A DNA stretch of 64,000 bases. Source: Armatimonas rosea (GTDB taxonomy: Bacteria; Armatimonadota; Armatimonadia; Armatimonadales; Armatimonadaceae). The notes beneath the pieces were generated by a model. It had not been told where the DNA came from, did no database searches, and saw only the letters and a list, made by a program, of their open reading frames with translations. A program made the translations under genes and the position numbers. The DNA is taken from assembly GCF_014202505.1 (NCBI RefSeq), contig NZ_JACHGW010000002.1, positions 124,001 to 188,000 on the forward strand. The letters are read 5' to 3'. Within the stretch, counting starts at the first letter, position 1; every line of letters starts with the position of its first letter. Positions 26,304 through 34,857 of this stretch are shown piece by piece.

Positions 26304-28724
26304 ATGCGTTTTGGATCCATCATCGTCGCTCTTCTTCTGCTCTTGGGCGCTCGCTCCGCAGGCGCACAGTCCCTTACCGCCCCGCCGTTTGTGCGCCAGT
26401 GGACCCAGTTTCTGGGGGATGGTGTCTCTGTTATTGCGGGTGAGAAAGGGACGCTCTACTACAAATCTTGGCAAGAGGTTGCTGCCCTCGACCTCGCGAC
26501 CGGGGGGAAGAAGTGGAGCTGCCTCGCGGGGCAACGGGTTGGCTCTACCTGCCTGCGCACGGGTACGCTCTACGCGCTGGTGGCGGGAAAGGACCTCTAC
26601 GCCATCGACGCAGGTACGGGAAGCTCCCGGCTCCTCCAGCACTTTCCGCTGGAAATCCAGCAGCTAACCCAAGACCCAGAGCAGCTCTATGCACTCGATG
26701 CGCGTGGGGCACTCCATGCGCTCTCGCCGCGCACCGGCCAGGTTCTCTGGAGCACAGTGCTCGTGTCGCCGCTAAAGCCGGATACCGTCAGTGTCGTGCT
26801 GGCGGCCACGCGCGATGGGGTCTATGTGGGAATTGATGTGAAGGGGAAACGGGGAGAGGAGCTCGGGATTGCCCCCGAGAGTGGCAGGGTTCTCTGGCGA
26901 CGCGGGGTATCTTTTCCAGAGCTCTATAGCCACGCCGTTATTGAGGGGGGTGTGGTGTTCTTTGGGGAAAGGCCGCGTCGCCTCCAGGCACGCACCGGCA
27001 ACGTGGTCTGGACCGCCCGAGGCTACTTGGCTGCGGGGCCGGTGCTTGGCAATGTCTGGCTGACGAGCAGGTGGGACGCCACACAGGGCCACGATCTTGC
27101 GACCGGCAAGCGGCTCTGGAAGAGCCCGGTTGCCTACGGCGATATCCTCAGTAGCTGTAGCGATGGGCAGAACCTACTCATCGAGGCCATGAACTACTCT
27201 CCGACAGTACAGGGCACCTACTGCCTCTCGCGGGAAGGCAAGCTACGCTGGCAAGCCGACAAGCCCTTCACCGGAGCCCCGATCTACGCCGACCAGAACT
27301 CTATCGTCACCTACGACCAGAGTGAGAACCGCCTCATGGGCTACGTCCCCGGTGCGCTCCCCCGGCTTCCGGCAGCTGCAGCAGGGAAAAAAGCAATGGC
27401 GGAGCGGCAGGTTGCCCAGTTTGAGACCCTGGATGCAGCCGAGCGCCAGCAGCTAGAGAAGCTCAAACCCTACAGTGCTCGGGCGTTTCTGCCCCGGTAC
27501 TTGGAGCTGGCAAAGCATCGCATCCAAAACCTAGATACCTACCTGCTCGCGTTCTGCGAAAAAGAGAATACCGCGGCACTCTTAGGGTTGTGGAAACAGG
27601 GCGGTGGGGAGGCCGCCGAGCGTGCCTTGCAAGCCAAGGGGAACCCGGATCTCTACATCCCCGTCTTCCTCCAGAAGCTCCTCACGTACCCTCGGAAGCC
27701 CCGGTCGGAGGGGATGCAAAGCGAGTATCTGCTCTCTGTTATTGCGCACTCATCGCACCCAGAAGCAGTGGCCTTTCTGCTCAGCGCCCTGCGCGATCCC
27801 AAAGCCCCGCGAGAGTGGCGTACCGAGGCATTTCAGCATCTGGCAGGTACGGGTGGAGCCGAGGGGGTCGCTGCCGTACGAGCCGCACGGGCCAAGTCCG
27901 GCCCTTGCAAGCCCTGGTACGAGCGCATCAACTTCGATAAGCAGAACATCGTCAGCACTCAGCAAGACACCAAGGGGCGCACCTGGATGCTGTTCTACAG
28001 CAGTATCCTGGGCTACGGCACGGCCTTGTTTATGGTCGAAAGGCGCGGCACCGAGTGGGGCACTCCGCTTTTTACCGGAATCGGGACGACGGGGCGCGAC
28101 GAGTTTCCTAAGACCTTCCGTGGGATTCCCCTCGACAAACTCCTGGCGTCCGAGTGGATCAAGCTCTTCCCAGACGATCCTACGATTCGCAAGGACACGG
28201 ATGGCGATGGGCTCACGGACTTAGCCGAAGCGCGTCTGGGGACCGATCCTAAGAAAGCCGATACCGATGGCGATGACCTCCGTGATGCGGTCGATCCCTG
28301 CCCGCTCGTCGCGCGGCGTCCGCAGGGCGACACCGAGCAGATCCTCGCTGCCTGCATCGAGGCGTGGCTTTTCGCCCAGGAGAACCAGGCAGACCCCGTG
28401 ATTGTCTCCACGACGGACACGATCCCCTTCGAGGTCTACAGCAACGAGGGGCAAGTGCTGTGGGAAAAACGGGGGAACTCTCTCTGGCGCTCGCGCGTGG
28501 GGATCTACCGGATAGGCAACGTCTTCCTCGACTTTAAATCCCCGGATGGCCCCACGGGGCAACGCATCGTTTATGGGCCCGACCGCCAAACTGCACAGGT
28601 TGTCCTCTTGCCCGACGATGGCAGCTGCATCATGGGCCATGGTACGTTCACCCTCAAGAAAATCGACGGCGAGTGGTTCGTCGTGGACTGGCAAAAGCTC
28701 TCTGCGACGTGGTGGTTACGCTAA
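26304..28724 (+). CDS. Exported PQQ-like beta-propeller protein with calcium-binding repeats (paralogue)
   Basis: An 806-residue tandem paralogue of the preceding protein with the same architecture: signal peptide (1-22), propeller repeats (ATGGKKWS, TGQVLWS, SGRVLWR, TGNVVWT), HEAT-like helices (SHPEAVAFLLSALRDPKAPR), calcium repeat (DTDGDGLTDL, DTDGDDLRDA; about 630-670) and a terminal GEWFVVDW domain. ATG 26304 lies 8 bases after the previous stop, so both are probably one transcription unit. The DNA is clearly diverged between the copies except in short motifs, so the duplication is not recent. Confidence 0.85.
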   Translation: MRFGSIIVALLLLLGARSAGAQSLTAPPFVRQWTQFLGDGVSVIAGEKGTLYYKSWQEVAALDLATGGKKWSCLAGQRVGSTCLRTGTLYALVAGKDLYAIDAGTGSSRLLQHFPLEIQQLTQDPEQLYALDARGALHALSPRTGQVLWSTVLVSPLKPDTVSVVLAATRDGVYVGIDVKGKRGEELGIAPESGRVLWRRGVSFPELYSHAVIEGGVVFFGERPRRLQARTGNVVWTARGYLAAGPVLGNVWLTSRWDATQGHDLATGKRLWKSPVAYGDILSSCSDGQNLLIEAMNYSPTVQGTYCLSREGKLRWQADKPFTGAPIYADQNSIVTYDQSENRLMGYVPGALPRLPAAAAGKKAMAERQVAQFETLDAAERQQLEKLKPYSARAFLPRYLELAKHRIQNLDTYLLAFCEKENTAALLGLWKQGGGEAAERALQAKGNPDLYIPVFLQKLLTYPRKPRSEGMQSEYLLSVIAHSSHPEAVAFLLSALRDPKAPREWRTEAFQHLAGTGGAEGVAAVRAARAKSGPCKPWYERINFDKQNIVSTQQDTKGRTWMLFYSSILGYGTALFMVERRGTEWGTPLFTGIGTTGRDEFPKTFRGIPLDKLLASEWIKLFPDDPTIRKDTDGDGLTDLAEARLGTDPKKADTDGDDLRDAVDPCPLVARRPQGDTEQILAACIEAWLFAQENQADPVIVSTTDTIPFEVYSNEGQVLWEKRGNSLWRSRVGIYRIGNVFLDFKSPDGPTGQRIVYGPDRQTAQVVLLPDDGSCIMGHGTFTLKKIDGEWFVVDWQKLSATWWLR

Positions 28725-28759
28725 GGGACTGGGTTGGGTGAGGTATCATGGAAGGCGCT

Positions 28760-30070
28760 ATGCTTACCCTTGACGCCGCCTACCTGGCTCCCAATGTCAC
28801 CCCTGAGCTGGTCGCGCAACAGACCGACCGGCTCGCGCTTGCCCACGCTACCCTGACCAACGGCTCTGGGGCCGGCTCGGACTTTCTGGGCTGGCTCGAT
28901 CCCGCCGCCATGGCCGATGATGCCCTGCTGGAGGAGATCGAGTCCATCGCCGACGACCTACGGGCGCGGACCGATGTCCTGGTCTCGGTGGGGATCGGGG
29001 GGTCGTATCTCGGGGCCCGCGCGGTGATCGAGGCACTGGGGGGAGACCGGACCGTGGAGTTTGCGGGGCAGAACCTCTCCGCCCACTACCACAGTGCGCT
29101 GCTTGGGCGACTCAAGGGCAAGAAGCTCGCGGTCAATGCCATCAGCAAGTCCGGCACCACCACCGAGCCCGCGGTCGCGTTTCGGATCTTCCGTGAGCTC
29201 GCCGAGCCGGGCTGCATTGTCGCCACCACGGACAAGCACAAGGGCGCTCTGCGGAAAGTGGCCAGCGGGGCGGGCTGGCGCACCCTTCCTATCGAGGACA
29301 GTATCGGGGGGCGCTACTCCGTGCTCTCGCCGGTGGGGCTCCTGCCAATCGCCTACGCCGGGATCGATATTCGCGAACTGCAGCGGGGAGCGATCGCCTG
29401 TGCCCGTGCCGCCGCGGAGCCCGACCCCAAGAAAAACCCGGTGCTCTTCTACGCCGCCGCCCGTAACCTGCTCTACCAGCAGGGCTTTTTGATCGAGGCC
29501 CTCGCCAGCTTCGAGCCGCGCCTGCACTATGTCCTGGAGTGGTGGAAGCAGCTCTACGGCGAGAGCGAGGGTAAGAACCACATGGCCCTGTATCCGTCGT
29601 CGGTGGAGTTCACCACGGACCTGCACTCGATGGGGCAGTACTTCCAGGAAGGTCGTCGTGCGCTGATCGAGACCTTCGTGATTGTCGATGGCGGCGAGCC
29701 CAGCCTGACCCTCCCCAGCGGCGACAACGCCGATGAGCTGGGGTACTTGGTGGGCGAGGAGCTGACCGCGATCAACCAGGCAGCCTACCAGGCCACCGCG
29801 CTCGCACACCGGGAGGGGGGTGTTCCCAGCCTGACGATCCACCTGCCCAAGCTGGATGCCTACCACCTGGGCTTCCTACTCTACTTCTTCGAGCGCGCCT
29901 GCGGTATCAGCGGGTACCTGATGGGAGTCAACCCCTTTGACCAGCCAGGAGTCGAGGCCTACAAGAAGAACATGTTCGGCCTGCTGGCAAAACCCGGCTA
30001 CGAAGCGCTCTCGGGTGAGCTCAAGGCCAAGGTCGGGGCCGCAGGCGATGCGGCCCTCGTTCGGTTCTAA
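28760..30070 (+). CDS. pgi: Glucose-6-phosphate isomerase
   Basis: A 436-residue phosphoglucose isomerase of the shorter bacterial type. It interconverts glucose-6-phosphate and fructose-6-phosphate in the cytoplasm. Motifs are VSVGIGGSYLGARAVIEAL, the phosphate-binding SKSGTTTEPAVAFRIF, SIGGRYSVLSPVGLLP, GQYFQEGRR and the C-terminal NPFDQPGVEAYKKNMF. ATG 28760 is preferred to the in-frame ATG at 28748, which overlaps a TATCAT hexamer that could be the -10 box. It ends 1 base before the second large palindromic element. Confidence 0.95.
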   Translation: MLTLDAAYLAPNVTPELVAQQTDRLALAHATLTNGSGAGSDFLGWLDPAAMADDALLEEIESIADDLRARTDVLVSVGIGGSYLGARAVIEALGGDRTVEFAGQNLSAHYHSALLGRLKGKKLAVNAISKSGTTTEPAVAFRIFRELAEPGCIVATTDKHKGALRKVASGAGWRTLPIEDSIGGRYSVLSPVGLLPIAYAGIDIRELQRGAIACARAAAEPDPKKNPVLFYAAARNLLYQQGFLIEALASFEPRLHYVLEWWKQLYGESEGKNHMALYPSSVEFTTDLHSMGQYFQEGRRALIETFVIVDGGEPSLTLPSGDNADELGYLVGEELTAINQAAYQATALAHREGGVPSLTIHLPKLDAYHLGFLLYFFERACGISGYLMGVNPFDQPGVEAYKKNMFGLLAKPGYEALSGELKAKVGAAGDAALVRF

Positions 30071-30071
30071 G

Positions 30072-30250
30072 GATCGCTCCCGTGTGGATCGCCCCCGTGG
30101 GAGGGGGGCGTCTTGCTGTCGTCGCAGGCTCCGACACAAAGGCCTTCGGCCATAACCGCGTTTACGCGGGTTCGGTATGGCCGAAGGCCTTTGCAGCGCG
30201 TAGCGCTCGTTGACGCCCCGCTCTAACCGGGGCGATCCACACGGGGCGAG
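30072..30250. repeat. Long palindromic intergenic element, copy 2
   Basis: About 179 bp between the convergent pgi and M16 peptidase genes. The core GCTGTCGTCGCAGGCTCCGA and the nested CCGCGTTTACGCGG hairpin match copy 1. The outer ends are a different inverted pair (CGTGTGGATCGCCCC and its complement), so ends and core can evolve separately. Confidence 0.85.
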
Positions 30251-30252
30251 CC

Positions 30253-32919
30253 CTAGCCGCTCCACTTCTTCCAGACCGTCACCGGGCCAAAGGCCTTCTC
30301 CAGCGCGGGGCGGAACTGCTTGGCATCCCCGACAATCACGATCCGTGCCTTCTCTGCCGCCAGAGTCTGGGCCGCAAAGGCCTGGACCTGCGCCTCGGTG
30401 ATGCTGGGAATGGTGGCGAGGAGCTGCGCGAGCTCGTCGAGGGGCAGGCCATCGCCCACCCGCTCGGAGAGCGCACCGGCCAGGCCCGTGCCGGTCTCCA
30501 GCTCACGGGTGAGGGGCCCCAGCAGGGCGGACTTGCGTGCCGCGAGCTCTGTCTCGGGGATGGGGGCGGTGGCGAGGTTCTTGAGGGCATCGACAAAGAG
30601 AGTTGCCACCTCGGCGGCGGACTCGTTCTTGGTCTGGCAGGAGAGCTGGAACAGGCCAGCGTAGCGCCGCGTACCCAGCCCGCTTCCCGCCCCGTAGGAG
30701 AGGCCACGCTCGATCCGCACCATGCGGTTCACCCGCGACGAGTACCCGCCCCCCAGGAGAGAGTTCGCCACCTCGCCAATCGCGTAGCTCGGGTCGGCGC
30801 GGCGCAGACTGGGGAGAGCCAGGAGCACCGCAGCCTGGCCGGCATCGGGCTTGTCTAGGACCACCACAGGGGGCACTTTCTGGAAGGCGACGCCCGGTGT
30901 GGGGAGAGGGAGGGGCTTCGTCCTCCAGCTTCCGAGGTGCCGCTGGGCAAGCGCCAGCGCGGCTGCGGCGGTCAGGTCCCCGGTGACGATCAGAGTGGCA
31001 CGGTGGGGGGTGAAGACCTGCTGCCAGTAGCCCCGAACCTCCCCCGCGCCGAGCTTGGCGAGCGTGCTGGGGAGTCCGCCCAGGCGGTTGCCGTAGCTGC
31101 TCGTCCCGAAGAAGAGGCGCTGGGCAATGCCCCGTGCCAGGGTCGAGGGCTCCTCCAGTGCCTGGGTCACCTCGTCGATTGCCTCGCTCTTTGCCCGCGC
31201 GACCTCGTCTTGGGAGAACGCGGGCTTCTGCACGACCTCGGCCAAGAGCGCCAGAGCGGCGGCGGCATTGCCTTGAGGAACCGTGATCCCCACCGAGAGG
31301 CTGTCGGAGTCCGCCCCTGCGCCGAGGGAGCCACCCAGAGCCTCCGCCTCCGCCGCGAGCTGGGGTGCGGTCTTGCCGGTGGTGGTTCCTCGGGTAAGAA
31401 GGGTCGCGGTGAGCGACGCCAGCCCCGCCTTGGCTGCCGGGACAATCCCAGAGCCCCCCGGAACCACCAGCTCCAGGGTCACGAGCCCCGAGCCAGGGCG
31501 TGCGGCATGGACCACGCGCAGGCCGTTTGCCAGGCTCCGGTCGGTAAGCACAGGAAGCCGTGCGGGGCGGGGGGCACTCGGTGTGGGTGCGGGCTCCTCC
31601 GGCGGGGGGGGAGTTGCCTTGGGGGCGGTCTTCTTCGGGGAGAGGGGGGGCTCGGAGGCCTTTCCGGTGGTGTAGCGGATCAGGAGTGAGTTTTTCTCGG
31701 TCAGGTAGCGCTGGGCGACCCGCTGGATATCCGCCGCTGTCACCGCCAGGAGCTCGGGGAGCTCGGTGTTGACCCGCTCGGCCCTCCCGAAGAGGACCTC
31801 AGCAGTCCCCAGTGCGCCCGCAACCCCTTCGGCGGTCTCCCGCTCATGGAGGGTTCCGGCGAGCAGGCGGGTGCGGGCGCGGGCAAGCTCTTTGGGGCTC
31901 ACGGGCTGGCGCTTGACCTTCTCCAGCTCGGCCAGGGTGGCTCTGAGGAGCACATCGAGGCTCTTGCCTCCCGCGGTGGTGCAGTGGACAGTGAACATGC
32001 CCGCATCGGTGCGCAGGTCCGCGCCCGTGCTTGCCTCCGAGGCGAGCTGCTGCTTGTAGACCAGGCTCTGGTGCAGGCGCGCCGACTCGCCGCTGGAGAG
32101 GAGGGAGTCCAGGAGCTGGAGCGCGGGGGCATCGGGGTGGCGCTGGTTCGGGACCAGAAAGCTTAGGGCGAGGGCGGGGAGGGGGACACTGGGGCCATGG
32201 ACCTCGCGCCGCTGCGCTGCCCGGCGCGCCGGCTCCTTCACCGTCACACGCGGGATCGTGCTCTCCGGGCGAGTGATACGGCCAAAGTACTGGTCGATCC
32301 AGCGGTCGCACTGAGCGGGATCAAGGTCGCCCGTGACAATCAAAACGGCGTTGTCGGGGCGGTAGAAGGTCGCGTGGAACGCCCGGACATCGTCGAGCGT
32401 GGCGGCGTCCAGCTCCGCGATATTGCCGATCACCGGGCGCTTGTAGGGGTGGATACTCCAGGAGCCGCTCTCCAGGGCATCGTCGAGCCGGCCGTACGGG
32501 TTGGCGAGGACCCCCTGGCGGTACTCCTCCTTGACCACATCGCGCTCGGAGAAGAAGTTGCTCTCGTCGACCTGCAGGCTCGCCATGCGGTCCGCCTCGG
32601 CCCAGAGCAGGCGCTCCAGGTGGTTGGAGGGCACGACCTCGTGGTAGACCGTCACATCGGGGGTGGTGTAGGCATTGTTCTCCCCCCCGACATCCTCCGT
32701 GAAGCGGTCGAGCTGCTCATCGGGCATGTTCTTGGAGCGCTTGAACATCAGGTGCTCAAAGAGATGGGCAAACCCAGACTTTCCCGCGGGGTCGTCCTTG
32801 GCCCCCACCTTGTACCAGACCTGCAGGGCGACTGTCGGGCTCTTGTGGTCTTCGTGGGTCAGGACTACCAGGCCATTGGGCAGCACGCGGCGACGAAAAA
32901 CAAGGGGGGGAGGCAACAT
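30253..32919 (-). CDS. M16 family zinc metallopeptidase, two fused M16 domains
   Basis: An 888-residue protein fusing two M16 (pitrilysin/PqqF-like) units. The first has the inverted zinc motif HLFEH at 52-56 with the distal Glu in the DVVKEE segment near 131. The second (about 455-888) has the fold (AGLASLTATLLTRGTT) but no HxxEH, so it is the inactive partner half. The linker near 420-450 is Pro/Ala-rich. No signal peptide is obvious. TATAGT ends 6 bases before the ATG on the minus strand, and three DnaA boxes lie directly upstream of that promoter. Confidence 0.92.
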   Translation of the reverse strand: MLPPPLVFRRRVLPNGLVVLTHEDHKSPTVALQVWYKVGAKDDPAGKSGFAHLFEHLMFKRSKNMPDEQLDRFTEDVGGENNAYTTPDVTVYHEVVPSNHLERLLWAEADRMASLQVDESNFFSERDVVKEEYRQGVLANPYGRLDDALESGSWSIHPYKRPVIGNIAELDAATLDDVRAFHATFYRPDNAVLIVTGDLDPAQCDRWIDQYFGRITRPESTIPRVTVKEPARRAAQRREVHGPSVPLPALALSFLVPNQRHPDAPALQLLDSLLSSGESARLHQSLVYKQQLASEASTGADLRTDAGMFTVHCTTAGGKSLDVLLRATLAELEKVKRQPVSPKELARARTRLLAGTLHERETAEGVAGALGTAEVLFGRAERVNTELPELLAVTAADIQRVAQRYLTEKNSLLIRYTTGKASEPPLSPKKTAPKATPPPPEEPAPTPSAPRPARLPVLTDRSLANGLRVVHAARPGSGLVTLELVVPGGSGIVPAAKAGLASLTATLLTRGTTTGKTAPQLAAEAEALGGSLGAGADSDSLSVGITVPQGNAAAALALLAEVVQKPAFSQDEVARAKSEAIDEVTQALEEPSTLARGIAQRLFFGTSSYGNRLGGLPSTLAKLGAGEVRGYWQQVFTPHRATLIVTGDLTAAAALALAQRHLGSWRTKPLPLPTPGVAFQKVPPVVVLDKPDAGQAAVLLALPSLRRADPSYAIGEVANSLLGGGYSSRVNRMVRIERGLSYGAGSGLGTRRYAGLFQLSCQTKNESAAEVATLFVDALKNLATAPIPETELAARKSALLGPLTRELETGTGLAGALSERVGDGLPLDELAQLLATIPSITEAQVQAFAAQTLAAEKARIVIVGDAKQFRPALEKAFGPVTVWKKWSG

Positions 32920-32937
32920 GGGCAGACTATACCCAAG

Positions 32938-32969
32938 TTATCCACAGGTTATCCACAGCCTGTGGATAA
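32938..32969. promoter_or_regulatory. Cluster of three perfect DnaA boxes
   Basis: TTATCCACA occurs at 32938-32946 and 32949-32957 (direct, 11 bases apart), and its complement TGTGGATAA at 32961-32969. The last two form a perfect 23-base palindrome (32948-32970). They lie upstream of the M16 peptidase -10 box and downstream of the tRNA-Leu terminator. They could regulate the peptidase gene or titrate DnaA. No replication genes adjoin. Confidence 0.7.
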
Positions 32970-32987
32970 CTCCCACGTGGGGGAAGT

Positions 32988-33019
32988 AAAAAAGCCCCGC
33001 TCGGTTGGGAGCGGGGCTT
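32988..33019 (-). terminator. Rho-independent terminator of tRNA-Leu
   Basis: On the minus strand, an 11-bp perfect stem (AAGCCCCGCTC and complement), a six-base loop and a run of T. It lies 12 bases after the tRNA-Leu 3' end. Confidence 0.85.
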
Positions 33020-33030
33020 GTTGCTAGAGA

Positions 33031-33111
33031 TGCCCAAGGGGGGACTCGAACCCCCACACCTTGCGGCACCAGTACCTGAAACTGGCGTGTCTACCATTTC
33101 ACCACCTGGGC
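33031..33111 (-). tRNA. tRNA-Leu (CAG anticodon)
   Basis: On the minus strand GCCCAGG pairs with CTTGGGC as the acceptor stem. The anticodon stem CCAGT/ACTGG encloses TTCAGGT, with anticodon CAG reading CUG. A class II variable arm follows, then GGGGG-TTCGAGT-CCCCC as the T arm. The discriminator is A; CCA is not encoded. It has its own terminator just downstream. Confidence 0.95.
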
Positions 33112-33159
33112 ATGAAACTAGCGAGATCAATTGTAGGGCATGAAGTGGTATTTGTCAAG

Positions 33160-34341
33160 CTAAATTCCGCAGACAAAGCGGCCAGGGTTGAGGACATTGT
33201 AGGGGTCGAGTGCCTCTTTGATCCGCTCGTGGAGAACACGGGCCGAGGGAGCGGGAAACCAGAGGGTCTCGAGGTTGTTCTGGCGTAGCGCGAGTGGGCC
33301 GTGTAGCAGAGCGAAGCGCACCCCGCGGGTCTTGGCGAGGAGGAGCGCTTTCTGTGCTCCTTGTAAGGCGCGCTCATCGGCGGTCTCCCAAGTGAGGGTG
33401 AGGGTGCCCACCCCGAGCCAGCTATCGAGGATCACCCCGGTCCCCGCGAGGGCATCGACTGCGGCATCGTGGAGGGGGATCGCCTCCGAGGCGCTGGTGC
33501 TCAGGCGCACCTGCACGGGCGCGACCGGCGACTCCGGGACCAGCTCACCGTCGTAGGACTGCGCCGCGCTCAGCCGACACTCCTGCGCGATGGTGGCACC
33601 ACGCTCGGCTGCCTGCCCCGTGACCGCAGCACTGCCGTGGTAGAGTGCGACCAGAAAACGGCCTTGGTGGTCCTCGTGGAGCAGCAGGCTCACGGGCTGG
33701 GTCTCGCGCCAGAGCCGTGTGGCGGCGGGGGTAAGCTCACTGGCGGGACTGGCCTGCGCCACCAGCGTGCGCGCCGTCTCCGGGCGTGGGCTCACCTTGA
33801 AGGTTGCCTCCACAATGACTCCCAGCGTACCGAGCGCCCCGATATGGAGCTTGGGCAGGTCGTAGCCGGTGACATTCTTGACCACCTTGCCGCCGCCCTT
33901 GACCAAGCGGCCCTGGGCATCGACCACGCTCAGCCCGATCAGCCAGTCGCGCGGGGTGCCGTAGCCGAGTCGGAGCGGTCCCGACGCGTTGGTCGCCAGG
34001 ATCCCGCCGATCGTGGCCTTCTCGGGCTGGGGGGGGTCGAGGGGGAGGAACTGCCCGTGCCGCGCGAGCTGCTCCTGGAGCTGGGCGAGGGGCATTCCTG
34101 CCTCGACGGTGACCGTCATGTCGGCGTACTCGTGGGCGATCAGGCGATTGAGGCCACTGAGATCGAGGATCGTGTCGGCCTTGCGGGGGGGGAGCCCATA
34201 GTCCTGCCCGGTTCCGCCGCCCCAGGGAAGCACCGCGCGCCCCGCACTCTGCGCCGCGCGGAGAATCTCCTGCACCTCGGCGGTTGTCTGTGGGCGGACG
34301 CGGTGGTCCGCTTCCTTGCCCAGCACATCTGCATCATTCAC
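33160..34341 (-). CDS. FAD-binding oxidoreductase, GlcE-like
   Basis: A 393-residue protein of the FAD-linked oxidase family most like the glycolate oxidase subunit GlcE. It has the PP-loop-type FAD domain near the N-terminus (VRPQTTAEVQEILRAA, VLPWGGGTGQDYG), then ATIGGILATNASGPLRLGYG and GGGKVVKNVTGYDLPKLHIGALGTLG, and ends with the family's DPYNVLNPGRF. GlcE works with GlcD and GlcF to oxidise glycolate; neither partner is adjacent. The start is set at GTG 34341 because TATAAT ends 7 bases before it; the upstream extension would be encoded by the promoter itself. Confidence 0.88.
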   Translation of the reverse strand: MNDADVLGKEADHRVRPQTTAEVQEILRAAQSAGRAVLPWGGGTGQDYGLPPRKADTILDLSGLNRLIAHEYADMTVTVEAGMPLAQLQEQLARHGQFLPLDPPQPEKATIGGILATNASGPLRLGYGTPRDWLIGLSVVDAQGRLVKGGGKVVKNVTGYDLPKLHIGALGTLGVIVEATFKVSPRPETARTLVAQASPASELTPAATRLWRETQPVSLLLHEDHQGRFLVALYHGSAAVTGQAAERGATIAQECRLSAAQSYDGELVPESPVAPVQVRLSTSASEAIPLHDAAVDALAGTGVILDSWLGVGTLTLTWETADERALQGAQKALLLAKTRGVRFALLHGPLALRQNNLETLWFPAPSARVLHERIKEALDPYNVLNPGRFVCGI

Positions 34342-34364
34342 AGAGTGGATTATACCTGCCAAAC

Positions 34365-34403
34365 AAAAAAGCCCCCCGCCGAACCAACGGCGAGGGGCTT
34401 TTT
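34365..34403 (-). terminator. Rho-independent terminator, possibly bidirectional
   Basis: A GCCCCnCGCCG stem with its complement, one mismatch, a six-base loop, and A/T runs on both sides. It follows the small zinc-ribbon gene on the minus strand and shields the GlcE-like gene from read-through. Confidence 0.8.
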
Positions 34404-34412
34404 AGAGAGAAG

Positions 34413-34664
34413 CTACCGGCGTCCGGCGGCCTTGCGGGCGCTCTTGTAGCGGCTCTCACGGTCGTTGCGTGCGCCGAGCCCAACCCCGGGACCATCTCCG
34501 GCCATCGCACGAAGGAGCTGCTTGAGGTCGAGCTGCTTGCCGCAACCCGAGCAGAAAAACTGGTTCCGCATGATCGCGGAAGGGGGCAACATACAGGTGT
34601 AGCTACAGCCAGGGCAGGTTACGGTCAGCTCGCGGCGTCCGCCGCCCATCACAGGGGATTTCAT
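34413..34664 (-). CDS. Small zinc-ribbon protein
   Basis: An 83-residue protein with a four-Cys zinc ribbon: CPGC near 17-20 (plus a further Cys in SYTC) and CSGC near 38-41 (FFCSGCGKQLDL). The C-terminal 30 residues are Gly/Arg/Lys-rich and probably disordered. A nucleic-acid or protein-docking role is likely, but no family is recognised. A terminator lies just downstream. The 193 bases upstream (34665-34857) contain no gene that can be supported. Confidence 0.7.
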   Translation of the reverse strand: MKSPVMGGGRRELTVTCPGCSYTCMLPPSAIMRNQFFCSGCGKQLDLKQLLRAMAGDGPGVGLGARNDRESRYKSARKAAGRR

Positions 34665-34857
34665 CTCTCAACTCCTTACTGGCACACGGGACGTGCCTTT
34701 GCGAAACTTTTCACAAATCGTCGCTCTCGCACAAAAAAACGGCCAGGGTTCTGCCTGCCGTCCACGGTTTTGTGAATAAGAAACTTTTTGCACCAACTAG
34801 TGCACAACGCAAGCAGTATACCACAGTGTGCAGGAACGCGATAGAATCGAGTTCGCC

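Noticed and set aside
31560-31690. Pro-rich linker in the M16 peptidase as another in-frame palindromic repeat
   Set aside because: The DNA has G-tracts but lacks the paired C-tract/G-tract stem and the AGCT end; it is an ordinary Pro/Ala linker.
32938-32969. DnaA boxes as the replication origin
   Set aside because: Only three boxes, no AT-rich unwinding stretch and no dnaA, dnaN, gyrB or rnpA nearby. Kept as a regulatory site instead.
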